NCBI GenBank assembly: GCA_039930945.1
Contig: JBDTSW010000013.1
Location: 1-32,660 of the forward strand
Source: JBDTSW01 sp039930945
Lineage (GTDB): Bacteria; Actinomycetota; Thermoleophilia; Solirubrobacterales; 70-9
Length of the DNA: 32,660 nucleotides
Direction: 5' to 3'
Under the pieces are notes generated by a model that was not told the origin of the DNA, did no database searches, and saw only the letters and a program-made list of their open reading frames with translations. Position 1 is the first letter of the stretch. Every line of letters begins with the position of its first letter. A program made the translations under genes and the position numbers. Below are positions 26,114 to 32,660 of this stretch, piece after piece.

Positions 26114-27616
26114 CTAGCCCTTCGCGTACTCGACCCGAACCTGCTTGCCCTTGAGCTTGGTGCCGTCGAGGCGCTCGAGCGCGCGCGCGGCGTGCTCGGC
26201 ATCGAGGTCGACGAAAGAGAAGCGCTCGAGGACCCTGATCTCTCGGATCGCGTCGTCCGGCACGACCGCCCCCTCGACCAGCGCCCAGCGGATGTCGTCC
26301 TCGGAGATGCCGCTGCGCCCGCCGCGGTTGATGAACAGCTTCGCGTTGTCGCCGTTGGCGGAGGCCACTTCGAGGGCGGCGTCGCCCTCCGGGAGGTCCT
26401 CGGCGCCGGGCTCGGCGGCAAGCTTGGGGCGATCGCCCCCCCTGGGCTTCGCATCCTCCTTGGCGTGGTCGCGGCGGCGCGGGCGGGGGGCGTGCTCGAG
26501 TCGCTCCTCGGGCGGCTCCCACTCGCCGATCGAGGTCCTGGCCTCGCGCTCGATCCGCTCGATCTCATCCCTCTGGGCCGGGGTGACGAAGGTGATCGCC
26601 CGGCCCGTGCGCCCGACCCGCCCGGTGCGCCCGATGCGGTGGACGTAGGGGTCGGTGGTGGTCGGCACGTCGTAGTTGATGACGTGGGTGACGTGCTCGA
26701 TGTCGAGGCCACGGGCGGCGACATCCGTCGCCACCAGCAGGGGCAGGTTGTGCGCCTTGAAGGCCAGCATGACGCCGTCGCGCTGTCCTTGGCTCATGTC
26801 GCCGTGCAGGGCCTTGGCCTTGAGCCCCTTGCGGCGCAGCGACTCGTCGAGGCGGGCGGCGCCGATCTTGGTGCGGCAGAAGATGATCGCCTGCTCGGGC
26901 TCCTCGGCGCGCAGCACCTCCATCAGGCGCTCGGTCTTCTCCTTGGCAGGGACCTCGACGAAGGCCTGCTCGATCGCGTCGACAGTGAGCTGCTGCGGGC
27001 TCACCTTGATCGTCACCGGGTCGTACATGTAGCCCTCTGCCAAGCGCGCGACCGGCGGCGGTATCGTCGCCGAGAACAGCGCCGTCTGCCTGCCGCTCGG
27101 ACACATGCGGAGGATCTTTTCGACATCCTCGATGAAGCCGAGGTCGAGCATCTCGTCGGCCTCGTCGAGGACGATGTAGCGGGCTGAGCTGAGGATCAGC
27201 GAGCCACGGTTCATCAGATCCATCATCCGCCCCACCGTGGCGACCACGACCTGGGCGCCGAGCCGCAGCCGCGATTGCTGCGTGGCCACCGCCTGGCCCC
27301 CGAACACGGCCAGCACCTCGACGTCGAGGTGCTCCGCGTAGGTGCGCAGCGCCTGGGTCACCTGGATGCAGAGCTCGCGCGTGGGAGTGAGCACGATCGC
27401 CTGGGTGTCCTCCGAATCCGGGTCGAGGTACTCCAGCAGCGGCAGCCCGAAGGCCGCGGTCTTGCCGGTGCCGGTCTGCGCCTGCCCGATCACGTCGCGT
27501 CCGGCGAGGAGCTCGGGGATGGCCTGCTCCTGGATCGGCGTCGGCTGTTCGTAGCCCAGCCCCTCCAGGGTCTTCATCAGCTCCTGGCCGAGGCCCAGGT
27601 CACGGAAGGCGGTCAT
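26114..27616 (-). CDS. DEAD-box RNA helicase with DbpA-type RNA-binding domain
   Basis: The 500-residue protein has the Q motif GYEQPTPIQ (21-29), Walker A AQTGTGKT (46-53), PTRELCIQ (78-85), DEAD (151-154), SAT (182-184), and the second RecA domain with ATDVAARGLDI and HRIGRTGRVGRTG. A charged linker follows, then a DbpA/CsdA-type RNA-binding domain (about 425-500: AKLFINRGGRSGISEDDI, and a final VRVEYAKG). It unwinds structured RNA, typically in ribosome assembly or cold adaptation. Motif Ib reads ATVGR instead of the usual ATPGR, a small oddity. Its ATG overlaps the stop of the oxidoreductase gene as TGATG. The open frame extends farther upstream only as shadow. Confidence 0.95.
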   Translation of the reverse strand: MTAFRDLGLGQELMKTLEGLGYEQPTPIQEQAIPELLAGRDVIGQAQTGTGKTAAFGLPLLEYLDPDSEDTQAIVLTPTRELCIQVTQALRTYAEHLDVEVLAVFGGQAVATQQSRLRLGAQVVVATVGRMMDLMNRGSLILSSARYIVLDEADEMLDLGFIEDVEKILRMCPSGRQTALFSATIPPPVARLAEGYMYDPVTIKVSPQQLTVDAIEQAFVEVPAKEKTERLMEVLRAEEPEQAIIFCRTKIGAARLDESLRRKGLKAKALHGDMSQGQRDGVMLAFKAHNLPLLVATDVAARGLDIEHVTHVINYDVPTTTDPYVHRIGRTGRVGRTGRAITFVTPAQRDEIERIEREARTSIGEWEPPEERLEHAPRPRRRDHAKEDAKPRGGDRPKLAAEPGAEDLPEGDAALEVASANGDNAKLFINRGGRSGISEDDIRWALVEGAVVPDDAIREIRVLERFSFVDLDAEHAARALERLDGTKLKGKQVRVEYAKG

Positions 27617-28563
27617 CAGCCGGCAGGGTCCAGGAGAAGCTTGCCGTGGGTGCGGCGTGCGGCGAGGTCGGAATGCGCCTGCCTCACCTCGGACATCGGG
27701 TAGACGCCGCCGATCACGACCTCCAGCTCGCCCGCCTCGATCGCCTGCATCAGGTCGGCGACCATCGAGGCGACGAGCTCGCGCCGCCCGACGAGGTGCA
27801 TCAGCCAGAAGCCGATGACGGCGCGCGAGTGGCGCATCAGGTGGCCGGTGTCGATCTGGTTGGGCTGACGCGAGGCGTTGCCGAAGGCGACCAGCCGCCC
27901 GAACGGCGCCAGCGCCCGCAGGCACGTTTCGAAGGTCTCGCCGCCGGACATCTCCAGCACCGCGTCGACCGGCTCGCCCCCGTTCGCCTCGATGATCGCG
28001 TCGCCGAGATCCTCGGAGCGCGAGTCGATCGCGGCGTCGGCCCCGAGGCGCGTCGCCAGCTCGCGCTTGGACTCGCTCGAGGCAAGGGCGATCACCCGGC
28101 CGGCCGCCCGCTTTGCGAGCTGAACCGCCAGCGTCCCGGTGCCGCCGCCGGCGGCCTCGACGACGATCGTCTCGCCTGGCTCCAGCCTGGCGCAGCGGTG
28201 AACGAGAGCGTGGGCCGTGAGGCCCTGCAGCAGCATGCCGGCGGCGACGTCGTCGGAGATCGCGTCCGACAACGGCACCAGCCAGCCCTCGGGGACGGCG
28301 ACCTTCTCGGCGTACCCGCCCCCGCCGAGGATCGCGGCGACACGGCGACCGTCGGGGGTACGGCCGGAGATCTCGCCCCCCGGAACCATCGGCAGGGACT
28401 GCTTTGCCAGATAGTCGTCGCGGGTCGCATGGGTGTCGGCGAAGTTGATCCCGCAGCGGGCGACGTCGACAATGACCATCCCGTCGGCGGGCTCGGGATC
28501 GGGCAGCTCGGAGAGGTTCATGACCTCCGGGCCGCCGAATTCGTTGACCTGGATCGCGCGCAT
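27616..28563 (-). CDS. Zinc-less quinone oxidoreductase-like MDR protein
   Basis: The 315-residue medium-chain reductase begins MRAIQVNEFGGPEVMNL and has the GroES-like domain (GINFADTHATRDDYL.. LPMVPGGEISG) and a nucleotide-binding domain with VVEAAGGGTGTLAVQLAKRAAG, where the glycine-rich loop (normally A.GGVG) reads AGGGTG. The catalytic zinc Cys/His set is absent, so it belongs with NADPH:quinone or enoyl reductases. The reaction is probably reduction of a quinone or an enone. It heads the minus-strand run with the helicase (one-base overlap). It is divergent from the PfkB gene, with only 30 bases between the two starts. Confidence 0.88.
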   Translation of the reverse strand: MRAIQVNEFGGPEVMNLSELPDPEPADGMVIVDVARCGINFADTHATRDDYLAKQSLPMVPGGEISGRTPDGRRVAAILGGGGYAEKVAVPEGWLVPLSDAISDDVAAGMLLQGLTAHALVHRCARLEPGETIVVEAAGGGTGTLAVQLAKRAAGRVIALASSESKRELATRLGADAAIDSRSEDLGDAIIEANGGEPVDAVLEMSGGETFETCLRALAPFGRLVAFGNASRQPNQIDTGHLMRHSRAVIGFWLMHLVGRRELVASMVADLMQAIEAGELEVVIGGVYPMSEVRQAHSDLAARRTHGKLLLDPAG

Positions 28564-28593
28564 TGTCGAGCAAGTCTGCCAGGATGCCGCGCG

Positions 28594-29502
28594 ATGTCGC
28601 TGACGGTGGTCGGTTCGATCGCCTTCGACGCCGTGAAAACGCCGTTCGGAGAGCGCGAAGGGATGCTGGGCGGCTCGGCCGTTCACTTCGCCCTGGCCGC
28701 GAGCTTCTTCACGGATGTGCGCGTCGTCGGCTCGGTCGGCCACGAATTCGGCTCCGAGCACCTGGAGCTGCTGCGAGATCGCGGCGTCGACGTCTCCGAC
28801 GTCGAGCGCATCGAGGACGGCGAGACCTTCTTCTGGCGCGGGCACTACGGGTACGACATGAACCTCGCCCACACCGACGAGACGCGCCTGAACGTGTTCG
28901 GCGAGTTCGACCCGAAGCTCTCGCAGGCCTCGAGCGACGCCGAGACGCTGTTCCTGGCGAACATCCAGCCCGACCTCCAGCGCAAGGTCCGGAGCCAATG
29001 CACCGGTGCCCGGTTCGCGGCGCTGGACTCGATGAACCTCTGGATCGAGACGGCACGCGGGTCACTCCTGGAAGCGATCCGCGAGGTCGACTGCGTGATC
29101 GTCAACGACGCCGAGATCCGTCAGCTGACCGAGGAGCCGAACCTGGCCCGGGCGGCGCGGGCGGTGATGGAGCTGGGCCCGCGCGTGGTCGTCGCCAAGC
29201 AGGGCGAGTATGGCGCCGCGCTGTTCACCCCCGAGGGGTTCTTCGCGGTGCCGGGCCTGCCGCTGGAGGATGTTCGCGACCCGACCGGGGCCGGTGACAG
29301 CTTCGCGGGCGGGTTCCTCGGCTACCTCGACGCGCAGGCGCGGGGCTCCGGGCACGGCGCTCTGCGCCAGGCGATGGCGCACGGGACCGTGCTCGCCTCG
29401 TTCAACGTCGAGGACTTCGGCACCGAGCGAGTGGCCCGCCTCGAGCGCGGCGAGATCGACGCCCGCCTTGCCGAGCTGCGCTCGATGACCCAGCTCGCCT
29501 AG
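28594..29502 (+). CDS. PfkB/ribokinase-family carbohydrate or nucleoside kinase
   Basis: The 302-residue kinase has the family N-terminus (MSLTVVGSIAFDAVKTPFG), the GGSAVHFALAASFF substrate-side loop (26-39), VIVNDAEIRQLT, and the ATP-site signature DPTGAGDSFAGGFLGYL beginning at D229, with catalytic D235. It would phosphorylate a sugar or nucleoside hydroxyl. The 'GG.A.HFA.AA' loop and the DSMN..I segment are seen in adenosine-kinase-like members, but the substrate is not certain. The start at 28594 places the first strand right at the N-terminus; the open frame upstream is a shadow of the opposite-strand oxidoreductase. It precedes citrate synthase by 82 bases. Confidence 0.88.
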   Translation: MSLTVVGSIAFDAVKTPFGEREGMLGGSAVHFALAASFFTDVRVVGSVGHEFGSEHLELLRDRGVDVSDVERIEDGETFFWRGHYGYDMNLAHTDETRLNVFGEFDPKLSQASSDAETLFLANIQPDLQRKVRSQCTGARFAALDSMNLWIETARGSLLEAIREVDCVIVNDAEIRQLTEEPNLARAARAVMELGPRVVVAKQGEYGAALFTPEGFFAVPGLPLEDVRDPTGAGDSFAGGFLGYLDAQARGSGHGALRQAMAHGTVLASFNVEDFGTERVARLERGEIDARLAELRSMTQLA

Positions 29503-29584
29503 GAATCGGCGCCACCTGACCCGGCTGCGGACGCAAGCTGCGAGAATCGGGCGTGCCCGAGTGGCAAGCGAACTAGGAGAGGCC

Positions 29585-30982
29585 ATGGCTATCGAGGAGC
29601 AGACCCAGCAGTACGGCGGCGCAGGCGCGACGGCCGGCACCGAGACGCTGACGATCACCGACAACCGCAACGGCGAGACCTACGAGCTCGAGATCACCGA
29701 GGGCACCGTTCGCGCGATGGGCCTGCGGGAGATCAAGGTTTCCGAGGACGACTTCGGCCTGATGACCTACGACCCGGCGTTCACGAACACGGCGTCGTGT
29801 CGCTCCCAGATCACCTACATCGACGGCGAAGCGGGGATCCTGCAGCACCGGGGCTACCCGATCGAGCAGCTGTGCGAGCACTCCAGCTACGTCGAGGTCG
29901 CCTACCTGCTCACCTTCGGCAAGCTCCCAACCGAGCGGCAGCTCGAGCGCTGGACCTACGACGTCACCCACCACACCTTCGTCCACGAGGACATCAAGCA
30001 CCTGTTCGAGACCTTCCGCTACGACGCGCACCCGATGGGGATGCTGCTCTCCGGGGTCGGCGCGCTCTCGACCTTCTACCCCGACGCGAAGCAGATCGAC
30101 GACCCCGAGGAGCGCTACATGGCGGCGATCAGGCTGATCGCCAAGATGCCGACGCTCGCCGCCTTCGCCTACCGCCACAACATGGGGCTGCCCTACATCT
30201 ATCCCGACAACGACCTCGCCTACCCCGAGAACTTCCTCTCGATGATGTTCAAGAAGACAGAGGCCCGATACGAGCCGGATCCCCGCCTGACCAAGGCCCT
30301 GGACGTGCTCTTCATCCTCCACGCCGACCACGAGCAGAACTGCTCGACCAACGCGGTTCGCGGCGTCGGCTCGTCGCAGGTGGACCCCTACTCGGCGATC
30401 GCCGCCGGGGTCGCGGCGCTTTACGGGCCGCTTCACGGCGGGGCCAACGAAGCCGTGCTGCGGATGCTGCGCCGGATCGACACGGTCGAGAACATCCCCG
30501 ACTTCCTCGAGAGCGTGAAGAATCGCGAGGAGAAGCTGATGGGCTTCGGCCACCGCGTCTACAAGAACTACGACCCGCGGGCGCGGATCATCAAGAAGCA
30601 CCTCGACGAGGTGCTGGAGGCCACCGCGGAGAACCGGCTGGTCGAGATCGCCACCGAGCTCGAGAAGCGTGCGCTCGACGACGAGTACTTCACCGACCGC
30701 AAGCTCTACCCGAACGTCGACTTCTACTCGGGGATGATCTACGAGGCGCTCGAGATCCCGACCGACATGTTCACGGTGATCTTCGCGATCCCGCGGACCG
30801 CCGGCTGGGTCTCGCAGTGGATGGAGATGAACGACGATCCCGAGCAGAAGATCGCGAGGCCGCGCCAGATCTACACGGGCGACCGGGATCTCGACTACGT
30901 GCAGATCGGCGACCGCGAGGGCGCCGAGAAGATCACGGGGCCGCCGGCGCGCCGGCCGAAGCGCCCGCGCCGCGGAGCTTGA
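29585..30982 (+). CDS. gltA: Citrate synthase
   Basis: The 465-residue protein has the catalytic set of type II bacterial citrate synthases: H284 in GPLHGGANEAVL, H323 in MGFGHRVYKNYDPRA, and D379 in PNVDFYSG. HADHEQNCSTN and the N-terminal LMTYDPAFTNTASC segment are also present. It condenses acetyl-CoA and oxaloacetate. ATG 29585 is preferred over the in-frame GTG 29561 because the Shine-Dalgarno AGGAGAGG (29575-29582) ends 2 bases before it. About 30 low-complexity residues precede the family core. A methylcitrate synthase role is possible because propionyl-CoA genes are nearby, but the motifs do not favour it. Its stop overlaps the TTG start of the next gene as TTGA. Confidence 0.93.
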   Translation: MAIEEQTQQYGGAGATAGTETLTITDNRNGETYELEITEGTVRAMGLREIKVSEDDFGLMTYDPAFTNTASCRSQITYIDGEAGILQHRGYPIEQLCEHSSYVEVAYLLTFGKLPTERQLERWTYDVTHHTFVHEDIKHLFETFRYDAHPMGMLLSGVGALSTFYPDAKQIDDPEERYMAAIRLIAKMPTLAAFAYRHNMGLPYIYPDNDLAYPENFLSMMFKKTEARYEPDPRLTKALDVLFILHADHEQNCSTNAVRGVGSSQVDPYSAIAAGVAALYGPLHGGANEAVLRMLRRIDTVENIPDFLESVKNREEKLMGFGHRVYKNYDPRARIIKKHLDEVLEATAENRLVEIATELEKRALDDEYFTDRKLYPNVDFYSGMIYEALEIPTDMFTVIFAIPRTAGWVSQWMEMNDDPEQKIARPRQIYTGDRDLDYVQIGDREGAEKITGPPARRPKRPRRGA

Positions 30983-31314
30983 CCTACACGCTCACGGTCA
31001 GACGCGGCTCCAGCGTCGAGCGCGAGCGCTTCGAGGCGCTCGACGAGGCGGTCGCGAGGCTGCGGGCGCGGGCCGAGGAGATCCGCGCCGGCGCCCGGCT
31101 GGGCACGATCAGCGCTTTCCGCGACTACGAGCCCGGCCAGCGGGTGGCCGCCCGGCTCGAGCTCTCCACCGGGCGCATGTTCCGCAGCCGCGACGCCGGC
31201 CTCGACGTGATGGGCGACGGCAGCTTGGTGCCGTATGCGGGGGGTATCGGCAGGCGCCCGCTCGACACCGACGGCGGCTCGGCCTTTGAGGCGATCAGCA
31301 GGGCGCTGGCATGA
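30979..31314 (+). CDS. Small unknown protein coupled to citrate synthase (TTG start)
   Basis: From TTG 30979, overlapping the citrate synthase TGA as TTGA, the product is 111 residues: TYTLTVRRGSSVERERFEAL, then a charged helix (DEAVARLRARAEEIRAG), and strands around RVAARLELSTGRMFRSRDAGLDVMGDGS. It looks like a small alpha/beta protein with no signal peptide or membrane helix. No family is recognised. Its stop overlaps the next ATG as ATGA, so three genes are read in strict translational order. A role in regulating or stabilising a metabolic enzyme would be a guess. Confidence 0.75.
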   Translation: MTYTLTVRRGSSVERERFEALDEAVARLRARAEEIRAGARLGTISAFRDYEPGQRVAARLELSTGRMFRSRDAGLDVMGDGSLVPYAGGIGRRPLDTDGGSAFEAISRALA

Positions 31315-31640
31315 ACGACGAGATCAAGGCCTTCCCCAACCGTGAGGGAGAGGGGGTCGAGGTGGGCCGCCGGGTGGAGCTGCCGAACGGTGCCGAGCCG
31401 CCGATCCGCGTCTACGTCAACGGGGTCGAGCAGACCCCCGCGACCGACTACGACATCGGCGACGGGGAGGTCGTCTTCAGGCGCTCGATCGTCAAGGAGG
31501 GCAGGGTCGGCGCGATGCGCTGGGCGGCGATGTACATGGGGCTCTTCGGCACCTACCGCAAGCACGAGACGATCGACATCGAGTACCGCCTCGGCGGCAA
31601 GGTGAAGCTGCTCGCCGACGCCAAGGTCGTCGGCGACTGA
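31311..31640 (+). CDS. Small beta-rich unknown protein
   Basis: The 109-residue product, coupled by ATGA overlap to the previous gene, has a beta-strand pattern: GRRVELPNG, IRVYVNGVEQTPATDYDIGD, EVVFRRSIVKEGRVG and TIDIEYRLGG. The 'VYVNGVEQ..G/ATDY.I.DGEVVF' motif resembles Ig-like or tail-fibre-type beta-sandwich modules, although no secretion signal is present. Function is unknown. Two hydrophobic Met/Trp-rich turns (AMRWAAMYMGLFGTY) in the middle could contact a partner or membrane. Confidence 0.75.
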   Translation: MNDEIKAFPNREGEGVEVGRRVELPNGAEPPIRVYVNGVEQTPATDYDIGDGEVVFRRSIVKEGRVGAMRWAAMYMGLFGTYRKHETIDIEYRLGGKVKLLADAKVVGD

Positions 31641-31710
31641 TCAGCCCGAGCGGGTGTAGGATTGCCGCTGGGCCGCGGATCGTTCGCGGCCGAGGGCGGA
31701 CGAGGTGGCG

Positions 31711-32583
31711 ATGGGTGACCAACCGCAGCGAGGCAACTCGGTTCCGGGCAGGCGCGGCCGGCGATTGGGGTTCGCGACGCTCGCGGGCGCGCTCTGCGCC
31801 CTCACAGCGCTCGCGCTGGCGGGCACGACGAGCATCGACGCGGTCGCCTTGCGCGGAGCAGGTCCCACCAAGTGGGACCCGTTGAACAGCGTGACCCCCT
31901 GCGAGCTGGCCTCACCCGCCTACACCCCTGTCGAAGACGGATCCACCGGCAAGGGGAGCGCGAAGCAGGAGGATGCCTTCGACGGAGGGCTCGTGTTCGG
32001 CGTGGGCGGCTTCCCGTTCACCGACTCCGACGGCGCGGGCAAGGTTCAGGGCCAGTCCCTGAAGGTGGGGCCGGCCAACACCGGCGGTCGCGAGACGGCC
32101 CGGGTCGATACAGCGAAGGGACGCTATTTGCGCTCGCTGATCAAGATCAAGGACACCGGCACCACGATCTTGTCGGTGCGGTGGACCTCCGACCTCGGCT
32201 CGGACGGGGACGAGGAGGTGCGCGCATCGTCGAGTGGCGACCAGGCGTTCACGAAGCAGGACCGCTGGGTCGTGTCCAGCCTCGACCCCCCGATCGACCC
32301 GCCCGAGGACCCGCCGCTCCTGTTCGTGCTCCATGGCAAGGGAGATGTGCGCTCGGATACCGAGACGGTCGTCCACGGTCCGGGGTTCGGATGCGTGACG
32401 ATCGACATGATCGTGAAGCTGCGCAAGAGGCTGAGCTACCTGCTCTTCTTCACCGAGATGCGTCCGGCGATCGGGAAGGCGAAGCAGGCGGCTGAGAAGT
32501 ACGACCACCGCCAGCTCTCCGACTCGCTGCTCCGAGGTTTGGACGAGAAGGTCCGCAACCGCGTCCTCAACTGGGACCTGTAG
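31711..32583 (+). CDS. Secreted protein of unknown function
   Basis: The 290-residue protein has an N-terminal basic segment and hydrophobic core (GRRGRRLGFATLAGALCALTALALAGTTS), a signal peptide or anchor. The exported part is beta-rich: a Cys near residue 64, GRYLRSLIKIKDTGTTILSV, WVVSSLDPPIDPPEDPPLLF with a Pro-rich turn, and a basic C-terminal helix region. I do not recognise a family. ATG 31711 is preferred over GTG 31705 because GAGG (31702-31705) is 5 bases before it. A TAGGAT box near 31656-31661 could be its -10, giving a short untranslated leader. It is probably independent of the citrate synthase operon. Confidence 0.75.
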   Translation: MGDQPQRGNSVPGRRGRRLGFATLAGALCALTALALAGTTSIDAVALRGAGPTKWDPLNSVTPCELASPAYTPVEDGSTGKGSAKQEDAFDGGLVFGVGGFPFTDSDGAGKVQGQSLKVGPANTGGRETARVDTAKGRYLRSLIKIKDTGTTILSVRWTSDLGSDGDEEVRASSSGDQAFTKQDRWVVSSLDPPIDPPEDPPLLFVLHGKGDVRSDTETVVHGPGFGCVTIDMIVKLRKRLSYLLFFTEMRPAIGKAKQAAEKYDHRQLSDSLLRGLDEKVRNRVLNWDL

Positions 32584-32593
32584 GCGCCGGCGC

Positions 32594-32660
32594 TCAGGCA
32601 AGGCCGCTGAGCGCTGCGACGCGCTCGCGGTGCCGGCCGGCGGTGCCGAGCAGCTGCGCG
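32594..32660 (-). CDS. C-terminus of an unidentified minus-strand gene
   Basis: The minus strand from the right edge reads AQLLGTAGRHRERVAALSGLA followed by TGA (32596-32594), an open and well-coded helix-like C-terminus 11 bases past the convergent stop at 32583. Only about 21 residues are visible, too few for identification. Confidence 0.5.
   Translation of the reverse strand, partial: AQLLGTAGRHRERVAALSGLA

Noticed and set aside
26114..28573. 819-residue fusion of helicase with upstream sequence
   Set aside because: The extra N-terminal part is an off-frame reading of the oxidoreductase gene. The helicase starts at 27616 with the Q motif at the usual distance.

Overview
The window is high-GC DNA with dense, often overlapping genes, strong G/C preference at third codon positions, and frequent GTG, TTG and probable CTG starts. 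It carries propionyl-CoA carboxylase and methylmalonyl-CoA mutase genes, a ferredoxin-type sulfite/nitrite reductase, a Cys-less Rrf2 regulator, dodecin and many apparently leaderless promoters. This suggests an actinobacterium, most likely of the Thermoleophilia/Solirubrobacterales kind. The lineage is inferred from gene content and style, not from a marker gene.

Layout. 1-2400: an unrecognised minus-strand partial gene at the edge, a PgaD-like/PgaC-like pair (surface polysaccharide synthase, GT2), then a decayed methyltransferase fragment. 2398-3501 (minus): a small sigma-70-family factor whose stop abuts the start of a secreted two-repeat protein. 3607-6982 (plus): a UDP-glucuronate decarboxylase-like SDR followed by two overlapping GT-B glycosyltransferases, a nucleotide-sugar/glycan operon. 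7004-9682: B12-dependent mutase catalytic subunit, an SRPBCC-like protein and a degenerate HD-GYP-like protein. 9923-11038: secreted seven-bladed FG-GAP propeller. 11064-12632: carboxyltransferase beta subunit of propionyl-CoA carboxylase. 12719-13636: AbiEi-like/DUF559 nuclease gene bracketed by two related long palindromes. 13698-14645 (minus): ornithine cyclodeaminase/mu-crystallin family. 14704-15305: a small protein resembling an acyl-CoA carboxylase epsilon subunit, and dodecin.

15401-19787 is an assimilatory sulfate operon: sulfite/nitrite reductase, APS reductase, ATP sulfurylase, a 19-codon ORF and APS kinase, nearly all overlapping. A minus-strand PHP phosphoesterase (possible pAp phosphatase), an Rrf2 regulator and a TauE/SafE sulfite exporter follow, so 15.4-22.1 kb reads as one sulfur module. 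22122-24454 holds a convergent acyl-CoA dehydrogenase and APH-type kinase, resembling the 4-hydroxyacyl-CoA pathway pair. It forms a metabolic theme with the propionyl-CoA genes. 24476-28563 (minus) is an apparent operon: quinone oxidoreductase, DEAD-box helicase with DbpA domain, polytopic membrane protein, and then the kinase. 28594-31640 (plus): PfkB kinase, citrate synthase and two small translationally coupled unknown proteins. 31711-32583: secreted unknown protein. The right edge shows the C-terminus of a minus-strand gene.

No tRNA, rRNA, CRISPR array or insertion sequence was recognised. The most unusual structure is the palindrome-flanked DUF559 gene. The sulfur operon with its bridging mini-ORF, and the repeated placement of a TANNNT box exactly six bases before start codons, also deserve a second look.
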